Positions 26,617-34,286 of a stretch of 64,000 nucleotides of DNA are shown piece by piece. Source of the DNA: JAFLCL01 sp964502175 (GTDB taxonomy: Bacteria; Myxococcota_A; Polyangia; Polyangiales; Sandaracinaceae); NCBI GenBank assembly GCA_964502175.1, contig CAZCVE010000011.1, forward strand, positions 124,001 to 188,000, in the 5' to 3' direction. Numbering within the stretch: position 1 is the stretch's first letter; every line of letters starts with the position of its first letter. Under the pieces are notes generated by a model. It was not told the DNA's origin, searched no databases, and was given only the letters and a program-made list of their open reading frames with translations. The translations under genes and the position numbers were made by a program.

Positions 26617-26996
26617 AGGGTTCGGCAGGCAGGCCGGAAGCAGAATTCGTTGGCGCAGCGATCGAAGTTCATCGAGCACTCGGACCAGGTCTCCTCGAGT
26701 CGACCTACGAAGCGTGCCTGGCACATGAGCTGACGTTGCGAGGGATCCGTCACGAGCGACAGCCCATGCTCGCGGTCGCTTACGAGGGGCTTCGCATCGA
26801 CGGCGGCTACCGCATCGACCTGCTGGTCGATGGCTCGATCATCGTCGAGCTGAAGGCGGTCCCGGAGGTGCTTCCGGTGCATCGAGCGCAGGTGCTCACG
26901 TACTTGAAGCTGTCCGGACTGTCGTTGGCTCTGCTCCTCAACTTCCACGGCGCCCGGATGACCAACGGCATCCATCGCATCGTCCGCAGCCCCTAG
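26613..26996 (+). CDS. GxxExxY protein (PD-(D/E)XK nuclease-like)
   Basis: The 127-residue protein contains the family signature GPGLLESTYEACLAHEL and the core IDLLVDGSIIVELKAV, whose Asp and Glu-x-Lys fit a PD-(D/E)XK nuclease site. The role of the family is unknown. The GTG at 26613 overlaps the rsmB stop (GTGA), so translation is probably coupled, but this is likely a chance placement of a mobile-style gene. A run of short CTCTGCG repeats follows directly downstream. Confidence 0.7.
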   Translation: MKGSAGRPEAEFVGAAIEVHRALGPGLLESTYEACLAHELTLRGIRHERQPMLAVAYEGLRIDGGYRIDLLVDGSIIVELKAVPEVLPVHRAQVLTYLKLSGLSLALLLNFHGARMTNGIHRIVRSP

Positions 26997-26998
26997 CT

Positions 26999-27045
26999 CT
27001 CCCTCTGCGCGCTCTGCGGACCTCTGCGTCCTCTGCGTCCTTCTC
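26999..27045. repeat. Short tandem CCTCTGCGT-type repeats
   Basis: Four imperfect 9-bp units built on CTCTGCG (for example CCTCTGCGTCCTCTGCGTCC) follow the GxxExxY stop. The sequence is low-complexity and non-coding. I recall similar CTCTGCG repeats beside GxxExxY genes in unrelated bacteria, but that memory is not verified here. Confidence 0.65.
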
Positions 27046-27071
27046 CTTCTCGTTCGCCCTCCTCGATCTCG

Positions 27072-28607
27072 TCAGCCTCTTCGCTTCTTCGTGATCGGCA
27101 CGGGCGCGCTCGGCATCGCGTCTTCGTCCACCAGCGGGCTGAAGAAGTTGTCCTTCTTCGTGTACTCGTCGACGCGGAAGGCGAACTTGTAGCTCGGCGC
27201 TGCGCGTTGGTTGCAGTCCGTGCGCTCGCAGAAGCGGCAGCTCGTGCCGACGGGCACCGCCATCTTCTGCGGATCGACGAACGGCATGTCGTCGGCGTAC
27301 GCGAGGTGCTTCGCGTCCGACGCGTGCGTGCCGAGGCCGATCGCGTAGACGGTGCCGCGCGCGAGCGAGCCTGCGATGGGCTCCGCGATCACCTTCGCGA
27401 AGCAGAAGTACGTGCGCCCGTCGGGGAACACCGAGTACTGCCGGTGGATCATGTGCGGCGTGAGGAACGCCGTGTGAACGACCCACTTCGGGCAGCTGCC
27501 CGTGCCGTGCGGGAAGCGGAGGCCCGTGGACGCGTAGCGCTTGCTGATGTTGCCGGCGACGTCCACGCGCTGGAAGTGGAACGGCACGCCCGTTCGCCGC
27601 GGATCGCTGAGGTTGCAGAGACGATGGGCGACGGTCTCGTAGCTGGTGTCGAAGATCCTCGCGAGGTGCTCGACGTCGTAGCGCGTGCGCTGCACGTCGC
27701 GAAAGAACGCCTCGTACGGCAAGAGGATCGCGCCCGCGAGGTAGCTCGCGAGGTGGATCTTCAAGAGGCGCGGCGTCTCGGCGTGACGCGCGTTCGCGCT
27801 TCGGACGATGGGCTCGTGCAGCTTCTCTTCGTCGAGCAGGCGCAGGCCGACCGCGTGCGCGAGCTGGAACATGCGGCGGTTCTCGGGGAGGTCGTGGCTC
27901 AGCGTGAGCGAGCCGCCGCGCGGATCGAGTCGGCGGATGACGCTGCCCTCTCCCTCGATCTCTTCGGCGCGCAGCGTTCGCACCTCGACACCCAGCGTCG
28001 CGAGCACGTCGATCAACATCTGCTCACGCGGACGATCGCCCAAGCGATGCTGCGCGCGCAGCGCGTCGGCGCGATCCTCGAGCGCCTCGAACCAGTTGCG
28101 CCGCTCCTCGAGGAACTCGGTCACCTCGTCGAACGGCGTGTAGTCGAACGCGAGCGTGCCCGCGCCCTGCCCCTCGCGCTCCTTGCGCGCCATGTCGGTG
28201 AGCAAGTGCTCGAGCTGGAGGCGCGAGTTCTTGTAGAGGTTGAAGAGCGCCGTGATCGTGTTCGCGACGCGCGGCTCCGCGCCCAGGCGCGCGAGGTCGT
28301 CGCGAGAGAGCGCGAGCGTGCGCAGGAGCGGCTCGTCGAGGAGGCGCGCGAGACCTTCGTCGAGGTGCACCTCGCCGAGGCTCTGCATGAAGTCGTCGAG
28401 CTCCACACCGAACAGCTCGAGCGCCTGCACGAGCAGCGGCAGCTGGAGCGGACGCTTGCCCGTCTCGATGAGGGACAAGTACGCGGGCGAGACACCGAGC
28501 TTCGCCGCGACCTCGGCCTGCGGAAGCTCGCGGGCTTGTCGCAGCTCACGCAGCTTGCGGCCCATCGCCTCGGGGCCCGGGCTCGCGCCGACCTGTAAAG
28601 CGGTCAT
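27072..28607 (-). CDS. ScfR/RamB-type transcriptional regulator (XRE HTH with ImmA/IrrE-like domain)
   Basis: The 511-residue protein has an N-terminal XRE HTH (MGRKLRELRQARELPQAEVA, then SPAYLSLIETGKRP), an IrrE/ImmA-like central domain (about 290-350) and a C-terminal DUF2083-type region with conserved cysteines (CRFCERTDC). This is the short-chain fatty acyl/acetate-response regulator layout (RamB, ScfR). The HExxH zinc motif of true IrrE peptidases is missing (QLAHAVG), as is common in this subfamily. The ATG at 28607 was chosen because upstream residues are not family-like. No glyoxylate-cycle genes are adjacent. It is divergent from sodB. Confidence 0.85.
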   Translation of the reverse strand: MTALQVGASPGPEAMGRKLRELRQARELPQAEVAAKLGVSPAYLSLIETGKRPLQLPLLVQALELFGVELDDFMQSLGEVHLDEGLARLLDEPLLRTLALSRDDLARLGAEPRVANTITALFNLYKNSRLQLEHLLTDMARKEREGQGAGTLAFDYTPFDEVTEFLEERRNWFEALEDRADALRAQHRLGDRPREQMLIDVLATLGVEVRTLRAEEIEGEGSVIRRLDPRGGSLTLSHDLPENRRMFQLAHAVGLRLLDEEKLHEPIVRSANARHAETPRLLKIHLASYLAGAILLPYEAFFRDVQRTRYDVEHLARIFDTSYETVAHRLCNLSDPRRTGVPFHFQRVDVAGNISKRYASTGLRFPHGTGSCPKWVVHTAFLTPHMIHRQYSVFPDGRTYFCFAKVIAEPIAGSLARGTVYAIGLGTHASDAKHLAYADDMPFVDPQKMAVPVGTSCRFCERTDCNQRAAPSYKFAFRVDEYTKKDNFFSPLVDEDAMPSAPVPITKKRRG

Positions 28608-28801
28608 GCGCGCTTCATGCAACGAAACAGGAGCATCTGCCAGCACAGACGGCACGATGGGACGGCGCCAGAGAGTGCATTGGTAAACCGGTGAAGACCT
28701 TGTCGCGCGCACCCGAGGTCTCTAGGCTCGCGACTCCCTCGAGCCCGCCGGCGCGCTCGACACCACGGCCCATCGGCCCCTTTCGTTCAGCGAGGTCTCC
28801 C

Positions 28802-29377
28802 ATGACGTTCACCCTCCCCGAGCTCCCGTACGCCAAGGACGCGCTCGCGCCCCACCTCTCCGTCGAGACGCTCGAGTTCCACTACGGCAAGCACCACGCG
28901 GCCTACGTGAACAACCTCAACAACTTCGCGAAGGACGACGCATCGCTCGCGGGCAAGTCGTACGAGGACCTCATCCGTACGGCGTCGGGCAAGGTCTTCA
29001 ACAACGCGGCGCAGGTGTGGAACCACACGTTCTACTGGGAGTCGATGCGTCCCGGTGGCGGCGGCGAGCCGACGGGCGCGATCAAGGCCGCGATCGAGAA
29101 GGACTTCGGCAGCTTCGCTGCGTTCAAGGAGAAGTTCAGCGCGACGGCCGCGGGCCACTTCGGCTCGGGCTGGGCGTGGCTCGTGAAGAACGGCGACAAG
29201 CTCGAGGTCGTCGACTCGCACGACGCGGGCTGCCCGCTGAAGGAAGGCAAGACGCCGATCCTCACGTGCGACGTGTGGGAGCACGCGTACTACATCGACT
29301 ACCGAAACCTCCGCGCGAAGTACATCGAGAGCTGGTGGAACCTCGTGAACTGGGATCACGCGAACAAGCACCTCTGA
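28802..29377 (+). CDS. sodB: Superoxide dismutase, Fe/Mn family
   Basis: The 191-residue protein has the Fe/Mn-SOD fold: N-terminal FTLPELPYAKDAL, metal ligands in EFHYGKHH (His27), NHTFYW and the C-terminal DVWEHAYYIDY. It lacks a signal peptide, so it acts in the cytoplasm on superoxide. The ATG at 28802 gives the canonical N-terminus. Residue patterns (FGSGWAWLV) lean toward the iron type, but metal choice cannot be proven. A perfect hairpin follows the stop at 29383. Confidence 0.95.
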   Translation: MTFTLPELPYAKDALAPHLSVETLEFHYGKHHAAYVNNLNNFAKDDASLAGKSYEDLIRTASGKVFNNAAQVWNHTFYWESMRPGGGGEPTGAIKAAIEKDFGSFAAFKEKFSATAAGHFGSGWAWLVKNGDKLEVVDSHDAGCPLKEGKTPILTCDVWEHAYYIDYRNLRAKYIESWWNLVNWDHANKHL

Positions 29378-29382
29378 TCTTC

Positions 29383-29402
29383 GAGGGTCCACGCGGACCC
29401 TC
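29383..29402 (+). terminator. Hairpin downstream of sodB
   Basis: GAGGGTCC-ACGC-GGACCCTC is an 8-bp perfect stem with a 4-base loop, 6 bp after the sodB stop. No T-run follows. It shares arms and loop size with the hairpin at 19432-19453, suggesting a recurring terminator type in this genome. Confidence 0.65.
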
Positions 29403-29488
29403 CTCCGGCAGCGATTCGGCGCGTGCTCCTCGGAGCCGCGCCGATTGCATTTCCGAGAACCCCAGCCGCCGTGGGTGGTCGAGTGACC

Positions 29489-30160
29489 ATGAACCCGATC
29501 CGTGGATGGAAGCTCGTGGGCGCGGCCGTGCTCGTGCTCGTCTGCACGGGCGTCGGTCGTGCGCTCGGGATGATGTTGGCGACGACGCTGCTCGCGCCTG
29601 ACGTGCCGCCCGAGACCGACGGGCTCGTCGTGTCCTTCGGCATCGTCTCAGGCGTGTCGCTCGGTGGCCTCGCGCTCTACCTGGTCACGCGCACGCGCGA
29701 GCCGCGCGAGCTGCTCGCCCTCACCACGCCCAAGCCGGCGCACGTCGCGATCGCGCTCGCTGGCTCCGCGCTGCTCGTGGCGCTCTTCGACGTCGCGAGG
29801 CAGCTCACGACCGGCACGATCATCCCGGCCGCGTGGACCACGCTCGCCGAGAGCGCGCCGCTGCCGGTGCTCGTGCTCGCGTTCGTGATCGCCGCCCCGA
29901 TCTTCGAGGAGCTGTTCTTCCGTGGCTTCCTCCACACGAGCCTGCGAGAGACGCGCCTCGGCGTCCCCGGCACGATCGCCGTCACCTCGATCCTCTTCAC
30001 GCTCGCGCACGGCCCCGAGGATCTCGTGTCACTGCTCGACCCGCTCGCGAGCGCGATCTTCCTCGCGGTGCTGCGCGAGCGGACGGGCTCGATCATCCCG
30101 GGCATCGCCGCGCACGCGCTCGGAAACGCCCAGGCCATCGTCTTCGCGCTCTTGGCCTGA
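29489..30160 (+). CDS. CPBP-family intramembrane metalloprotease
   Basis: The 223-residue membrane protein has about six helices and the CPBP (CAAX/bacteriocin-processing-like) motifs: EELFFRGFL (Glu-Glu-x3-Arg), TLAHGP and HALGN, which form the active site within the membrane. Substrates in bacteria are mostly unknown; some members protect against bacteriocins. The ATG at 29489 is likely, with GTG two codons earlier also possible. It is upstream of an MFS gene by 34 bp on the same strand. Confidence 0.8.
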   Translation: MNPIRGWKLVGAAVLVLVCTGVGRALGMMLATTLLAPDVPPETDGLVVSFGIVSGVSLGGLALYLVTRTREPRELLALTTPKPAHVAIALAGSALLVALFDVARQLTTGTIIPAAWTTLAESAPLPVLVLAFVIAAPIFEELFFRGFLHTSLRETRLGVPGTIAVTSILFTLAHGPEDLVSLLDPLASAIFLAVLRERTGSIIPGIAAHALGNAQAIVFALLA

Positions 30161-30194
30161 CGCCGAGGCGGGCGCGTCCTCTATCATCCGCGAC

Positions 30195-31421
30195 GTGAGC
30201 CAGACCGACGACGAAGCGCGCGCCTACCGCCGCAAGCTGCTGATCTTCTTGGGCGTCGCGACGTTCTTCGAGGGCTTCGACCAGATGGCGCTCGCGCAGC
30301 TGCTGCCTTCGGTGCAGCGCGACTACGAGCTCACCGAGTGGCACATCGGCGTGCTCGTCGCGTTCGTGAACGTGGGCACCGTGATCGCCTACGTGCTGGT
30401 GCGACAGGCCGATCGCATCGGGCGAAAGCCGCTGCTCAACATCACGATCGTCGGCTACGCGATCACGTCGTTCCTCTCGGGCCTCGCGCCGAACGCGATC
30501 GTCTTCGCGATCCTGCAGCTGCTCTCGCGCATCTTCTTGATCGGCGAGTGGGTGGTCTCGACCGTCTACGCGGCCGAAGAGTTCCCCGCGAACGAGCGCG
30601 GCTTCGCCATCGGTCTCATCAACGCGTTCTCGAGCCTCGGCGCGGTGCTCTGCGCGGGCGTCGTGCCGCTCCTGATCCAGACGCCGTGGGGCTGGCGCAC
30701 CGTGTACTTCGTCGGCACCGTGCCGCTGCTCGTGCTCGCGCTCGCGCGACGCAACATCCGAGAGACCTCGCGCTTCGAGGCGATCCCCGCGTCCGAGCGG
30801 AAGCCCGGGGAGTTCTTCCGCATCTTCGGCACACCGTACCGAACGCGCATGCTGCAGCTCGCCCTGATCTGGGGCCTCACGTACCTCTGCACGCAGACGG
30901 CGATCACGTTCTTCAAGTCGCGCGCGGTGGACGAGCTCCATCGCACCGAGGGTGAGGTCGGCACGATCATCAGCGTGGCGGCCGTGATCTCGATGCCGCT
31001 CGTGTTCCTCGTCGGGCGCCTCTTCGATCGCTACGGCCGCAAGCCCGTCTCGACGTTCGTGTTCCTCGCCACCGCGATCGGCTGCGTCGGCGCGTACACG
31101 AGCAACGACACGGTGGTGCTCTACGTGTCGGCGGTCCTCGCGGTGTTCGGCTGCGCCGCGATCCTGCCCGCGCTCAACGCGTTCAACACGGAGCTGTTCC
31201 CTACGGATCTGCGCAGCGACGCGTTCGCGTGGTCGAACAACCTGCTCGGCCGCATCGGCTACGTGCTGTCGCCGCTCGCCATCGGCGCCGCCGCCACGCA
31301 GTACGGCTGGGGCACCTCGGTCGCGGTCACCGCGATCGGGCCCGTGCTCGCCCTCGGCCTCATCTGGCTGTGGCTGCCAGAGACCTCGGGCAAGGAGCTC
31401 GAGGAGACCTCCAAGCTCTGA
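30195..31421 (+). CDS. Major facilitator superfamily transporter (sugar/aromatic acid porter-like)
   Basis: The 408-residue protein has twelve predicted helices in two halves, each with the MFS loop motif: DRIGRKP between helices 2-3 and FDRYGRKP between 8-9. The first helix reads FFEGFDQMALAQLLP, with the Asp common in AAHS and sugar-porter families, and it ends LPETSGKELEE, typical of the sugar-porter set. The substrate is unknown. The GTG at 30195 was chosen because earlier codons lie in the CPBP gene in another frame. Confidence 0.82.
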   Translation: MSQTDDEARAYRRKLLIFLGVATFFEGFDQMALAQLLPSVQRDYELTEWHIGVLVAFVNVGTVIAYVLVRQADRIGRKPLLNITIVGYAITSFLSGLAPNAIVFAILQLLSRIFLIGEWVVSTVYAAEEFPANERGFAIGLINAFSSLGAVLCAGVVPLLIQTPWGWRTVYFVGTVPLLVLALARRNIRETSRFEAIPASERKPGEFFRIFGTPYRTRMLQLALIWGLTYLCTQTAITFFKSRAVDELHRTEGEVGTIISVAAVISMPLVFLVGRLFDRYGRKPVSTFVFLATAIGCVGAYTSNDTVVLYVSAVLAVFGCAAILPALNAFNTELFPTDLRSDAFAWSNNLLGRIGYVLSPLAIGAAATQYGWGTSVAVTAIGPVLALGLIWLWLPETSGKELEETSKL

Positions 31422-31437
31422 CTCACATCGCGAAGCC

Positions 31438-31452
31438 GATCATCGTATGATC
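31438..31452. promoter_or_regulatory. Palindromic operator before the PIN-type toxin-antitoxin genes
   Basis: GATCAT-CGT-ATGATC is a perfect 6-3-6 inverted repeat ending 5 bp before the antitoxin ATG at 31458. The half-site TCGTATGA recurs 11 bp further on, overlapping the start codon. Spaced repeats like this suit a ribbon-helix-helix autorepressor. Confidence 0.5.
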
Positions 31453-31457
31453 CTCGT

Positions 31458-31745
31458 ATGACCAAGCGAGCGCTGTCGGTGACGCTGACACCGGACAACA
31501 TCGCGTTCCTGCGCGCGCGCGCGGCGAACACGGGGGCACGAAGCGTCAGCGAGGCCCTCGACGCTCTGCTGTCGGAGACGCGAGCCTCTTCCTCGAGCGT
31601 CCACCCGGCGACGTCCATTCAGGGGCTGGCGACGGTCGCCGAAGACGATCCAGATCTGGCAGGCGGAGACGAGGCCGTCCGACGACTGTTCGCATTGCGG
31701 GCTCCCACTCCGACGGCCCGTCAACGGAGAGCCGCGCGTGGTTGA
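31458..31745 (+). CDS. Antitoxin of PIN-type toxin-antitoxin pair
   Basis: The 95-residue protein starts RALSVTLTPDNIAFLRARAA and continues GARSVSEALDALLSE, a ribbon-helix-helix-like DNA-binding N-terminus. The C-terminal half is disordered and Ala/Thr-rich, as expected of a toxin-wrapping tail. It overlaps the downstream PIN gene by 8 bp and lies directly behind a palindromic operator, so it should autoregulate. The exact antitoxin family is not certain. Confidence 0.68.
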   Translation: MTKRALSVTLTPDNIAFLRARAANTGARSVSEALDALLSETRASSSSVHPATSIQGLATVAEDDPDLAGGDEAVRRLFALRAPTPTARQRRAARG

Positions 31746-32142
31746 TGCAGCAGCGGTCACCGACACCCATCCCCTCGTGTTCCACGCCGCGGGTGGGAGC
31801 CGACTGGGAAAGAAAGCCGCGCGGCACTTCGCTGCGTGCGAGCGTCGGGAAGCGCTCCTCTACGTTCCGGTCGTCGTCCTCTGGGAGATGAGCCTCCTCG
31901 TCCGCGTCGGGAAGGTGCAGCTCGCGACCACGTTCTCAGGCTTCTGTGATGCGCTCTTCAGCAACCCCGCCTACCAGCTTCTCGCGCTGGACCTCGAGCA
32001 GGTCCGCTTCGCTCACTCGACCCGACCCAACGACGATCCCTTCGACGCGCTGGTGTGCGCCGCGGCGGCTCGCGAGGGTCTGCCGCTCATCACGAAGGAC
32101 GGCGACATCACGGACTCGCGGATCGTCCCCGTCGTGTGGTGA
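31738..32142 (+). CDS. PIN-domain ribonuclease toxin (VapC-like)
   Basis: The 134-residue protein is a PIN domain with the four acidic positions visible: Asp in VTDTHPLV, Glu in VVLWEMSLL, Asp in DDPFDALV and Asp in LITKDGDI. VapC-type toxins cut tRNA or rRNA and are blocked by the partner antitoxin. It overlaps the antitoxin gene by 8 bp. It converges with the lipoprotein gene at 32147, leaving 4 bp between stops. Confidence 0.82.
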   Translation: MVDAAAVTDTHPLVFHAAGGSRLGKKAARHFAACERREALLYVPVVVLWEMSLLVRVGKVQLATTFSGFCDALFSNPAYQLLALDLEQVRFAHSTRPNDDPFDALVCAAAAREGLPLITKDGDITDSRIVPVVW

Positions 32143-32146
32143 GGCG

Positions 32147-32527
32147 TCACCGGGTCGACGAGCACCCACAGCCCGACACGGTCGTGCGCGCCTCCGAGCA
32201 CGCAGCGCGCGCTCGATCACAGCGCGGCGCCAGCGACGTGTCGCGGAGCTCCGCCACGACCGCGCAGATGCGGTCGGCCGCTTCGCACACGCCGTCCGCC
32301 GAGCGACATCGATCGGGGCACGCGCGCGTGTCGTCGCGGGTGTCGTCCATCAGATCCGTGATCAACGCTTCGTCCTCGACGATCCGATCCGGGACAGAGC
32401 GCGCCTGCGGGTGCTCCTCGTGCGGCGTGGGCGCACGACCTGCGCAGCCGGTGGCCGCGAGGAGCGTCAGCCCCAAGAGCCATGCAGCGAACCCGAGTCG
32501 ACGCGCCATCCCGCGAGCATCGCTCAT
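32147..32527 (-). CDS. Small lipoprotein, last gene of the sigma/VWA operon
   Basis: The 126-residue protein has a lipoprotein signal ending LLAATGC and a C-terminal domain with about ten cysteines (CPDRCRSADGVCEAADRIC). The family is not recognised. Its ATG overlaps the stop of the TPR-like gene by 4 bp. It belongs to a five-gene unit that starts with a VWA protein and an ECF sigma factor. Confidence 0.6.
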   Translation of the reverse strand: MSDARGMARRLGFAAWLLGLTLLAATGCAGRAPTPHEEHPQARSVPDRIVEDEALITDLMDDTRDDTRACPDRCRSADGVCEAADRICAVVAELRDTSLAPRCDRARAACSEARTTVSGCGCSSTR

Positions 32528-33072
32528 GGTGCGGTCTCGTCGCCACGGAGCAGCGCCTCGTTGATCGCGATGCTGCGCTCGTGCTCCGCGAGGGCCGCGC
32601 GGAGCAGCTCGTCCGCGCGCTCGCTCTCGCCGGCCTCACGATGTACGGACGCGCGCGCCTCGAGCACGCGGCCACGCACGAGGTGCAGGCGCGCCTCGAA
32701 GTACGAGTCGGCGCCGGCTTCGCCGAGGCCGTGATCGAGCGAGGCGCTCGCGTCGTCGAGCGATCCCGCGGCGAGCTGGAGCTCGGCGAGCCGTCCCCAC
32801 GCGTCGAGGCGGAGCGGTTCGCGCAGTGGATCGCCTTCGGCGAGCTCGAGCGTCAGCACACGCTCGGCGCGCGTGATCGCGCCCGCGCGGTCGCCCATGG
32901 CTTCGAGCACGTCGGTCTCGTGCATCAGCGCCTGCGCGATGCCGATCGTGGAGAGTCGATCCGCCGTGGTCATGCGCGCGGGCTCGGGGCTCGGCGTGGG
33001 CATCGCCTCGCTCGCACAACCACACATCACGAAGAGTCCCGCGACACACAGCGCTCGTACGGGATGCGTCAT
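32524..33072 (-). CDS. TPR-like lipoprotein
   Basis: The 182-residue protein has a lipoprotein signal (LFVMCGC) and helical repeats of TPR style (ALMHETDVLEAMGDRAGAIT, then RLAELQLAAGSLDDASASL). It probably acts as a periplasmic scaffold. It overlaps the anti-sigma gene upstream and the small lipoprotein gene downstream by 4 bp each (ATGA), which shows strong translational coupling. Confidence 0.65.
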   Translation of the reverse strand: MTHPVRALCVAGLFVMCGCASEAMPTPSPEPARMTTADRLSTIGIAQALMHETDVLEAMGDRAGAITRAERVLTLELAEGDPLREPLRLDAWGRLAELQLAAGSLDDASASLDHGLGEAGADSYFEARLHLVRGRVLEARASVHREAGESERADELLRAALAEHERSIAINEALLRGDETAP

Positions 33073-33563
33073 CGCTCACCTTCCCGACTCGCGCGCGCGA
33101 TCTGCTCAGCGAGCCAGTCTTCGCTCGCGAGGCGCGCCATGCGATCGACACGATCGCTCGTGCGCTGTCCCTCGGTGAACGGCGTGATCGGCAAGTGCGA
33201 GAGACCGGGAGACTCGATCACGACGTTCGTGAGGTCCCGATCGACGACGTCGTGTGAAGCGAACGGGTTGGCGAGCGCGACGAAGCCCGCGAGCGCGATC
33301 GCCGCGGCTGCGAACGACACGAGCGCGACGCGACGCTGTGCGCCCCGCTTCTTCGCGAGCCCCGCCTCGATGCCGCGACGCACGACGTCGGCCGCGAGCG
33401 GTGTCTCGCTCCGAACCGTCGCCCGCGCTGCGCGCGCGAGCTCGGCCAGCGATCCGCGCGACGGATCGCGCGCGCCATCGAGCTCGGCCGCGAGCGCGCG
33501 GGCGGCAGCGAGCTCTTCCTCCGTGGGAGGCGCTTCGTCCGAGAAGGGTCCTTCGTCCTGCAT
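33069..33563 (-). CDS. Probable anti-sigma factor (single-pass membrane protein)
   Basis: The ~164-residue protein has an acidic, Ala/Glu-rich cytoplasmic part, one membrane helix (VALVSFAAAAIALAGFVALA) and a short periplasmic tail. This layout and its place directly after an ECF sigma gene suggest an anti-sigma factor; no zinc-binding HxxxCxxC motif is seen. The ATG at 33563 has AGAGGA 5 bp upstream; starts at 33578 and 33605 are also in frame. The stop overlaps the TPR gene (ATGA). Confidence 0.6.
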   Translation of the reverse strand: MQDEGPFSDEAPPTEEELAAARALAAELDGARDPSRGSLAELARAARATVRSETPLAADVVRRGIEAGLAKKRGAQRRVALVSFAAAAIALAGFVALANPFASHDVVDRDLTNVVIESPGLSHLPITPFTEGQRTSDRVDRMARLASEDWLAEQIARASREGER

Positions 33564-33614
33564 GTGGTCCTCTTGCATCACGACACATCGCTCGATCGCA
33601 CGCATGCGTGGTGG

Positions 33615-34244
33615 TCAGCCATCGGGCACCGCCGTCATGCGCGCGCGCAGCGCGGCGAGCGCGCGGTGCACCAGCACGTCGAGGTTGCCGAGCGTCACGC
33701 CGAGCTCGCTCGCGCACTCCTCGCGGCTCTTCTCCTCGAGCACGCGCAGCTCGATCACCTTGCGGTAGCGAGGAAGGAGCTCCGACATCGCGCGCTCGAG
33801 ACGACCGCGCGCGAGAGCCTTCTCCTCGGCCTCGATCGCGTCGCTCTCGATCGATCGCACGCTCGCCGGCGCGAGCGTGCGCACCTCGGTCTCGTAGCGC
33901 TCCGCGCCGCGACTACGCGTCTCGAGCCGTCGCGCACGATCGATCACGAGGCGCTCCGCGATCGTGCGGAGCCACGGGTAGAAGCCGGTCTCCTCGCGGT
34001 ACACGAACGAAGGAAGCCTCTCGACGGCCCGCGCGATGGTCTCGCGCACGAGGTCCTCCGCGTCCGCACGATGGCCCACGCGGGGCAGCACGAAGCCTGC
34101 GAAGAGCGGCGGCGCGAAGCGCGCCATGAGCGCATCGATCGCCGCACGGTCTCCTCGCTGCGCCGCGCGCACGAGCGCCCCTTCACCGGCCGCGCGCTCG
34201 TGGGCGGAGGTGACGTCGCTCGCAGGATCGCGCGGCGCGGACAT
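33615..34244 (-). CDS. RNA polymerase ECF-type sigma factor
   Basis: The 209-residue protein has sigma region 2 (DAEDLVRETIARAVERL, then YPWLRTIAERLVIDRAR) and region 4 (LLPRYRKVIELRVLEEKSREECASELG) with a short linker, as in ECF factors. It should direct transcription of a small regulon, probably including its own operon. It lies 42 bp downstream of the VWA gene and upstream of the putative anti-sigma gene. Confidence 0.88.
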   Translation of the reverse strand: MSAPRDPASDVTSAHERAAGEGALVRAAQRGDRAAIDALMARFAPPLFAGFVLPRVGHRADAEDLVRETIARAVERLPSFVYREETGFYPWLRTIAERLVIDRARRLETRSRGAERYETEVRTLAPASVRSIESDAIEAEEKALARGRLERAMSELLPRYRKVIELRVLEEKSREECASELGVTLGNLDVLVHRALAALRARMTAVPDG

Positions 34245-34286
34245 GCGCGTGGATAACTCGACCGACTCCTCGATCTCAACGCGGCG

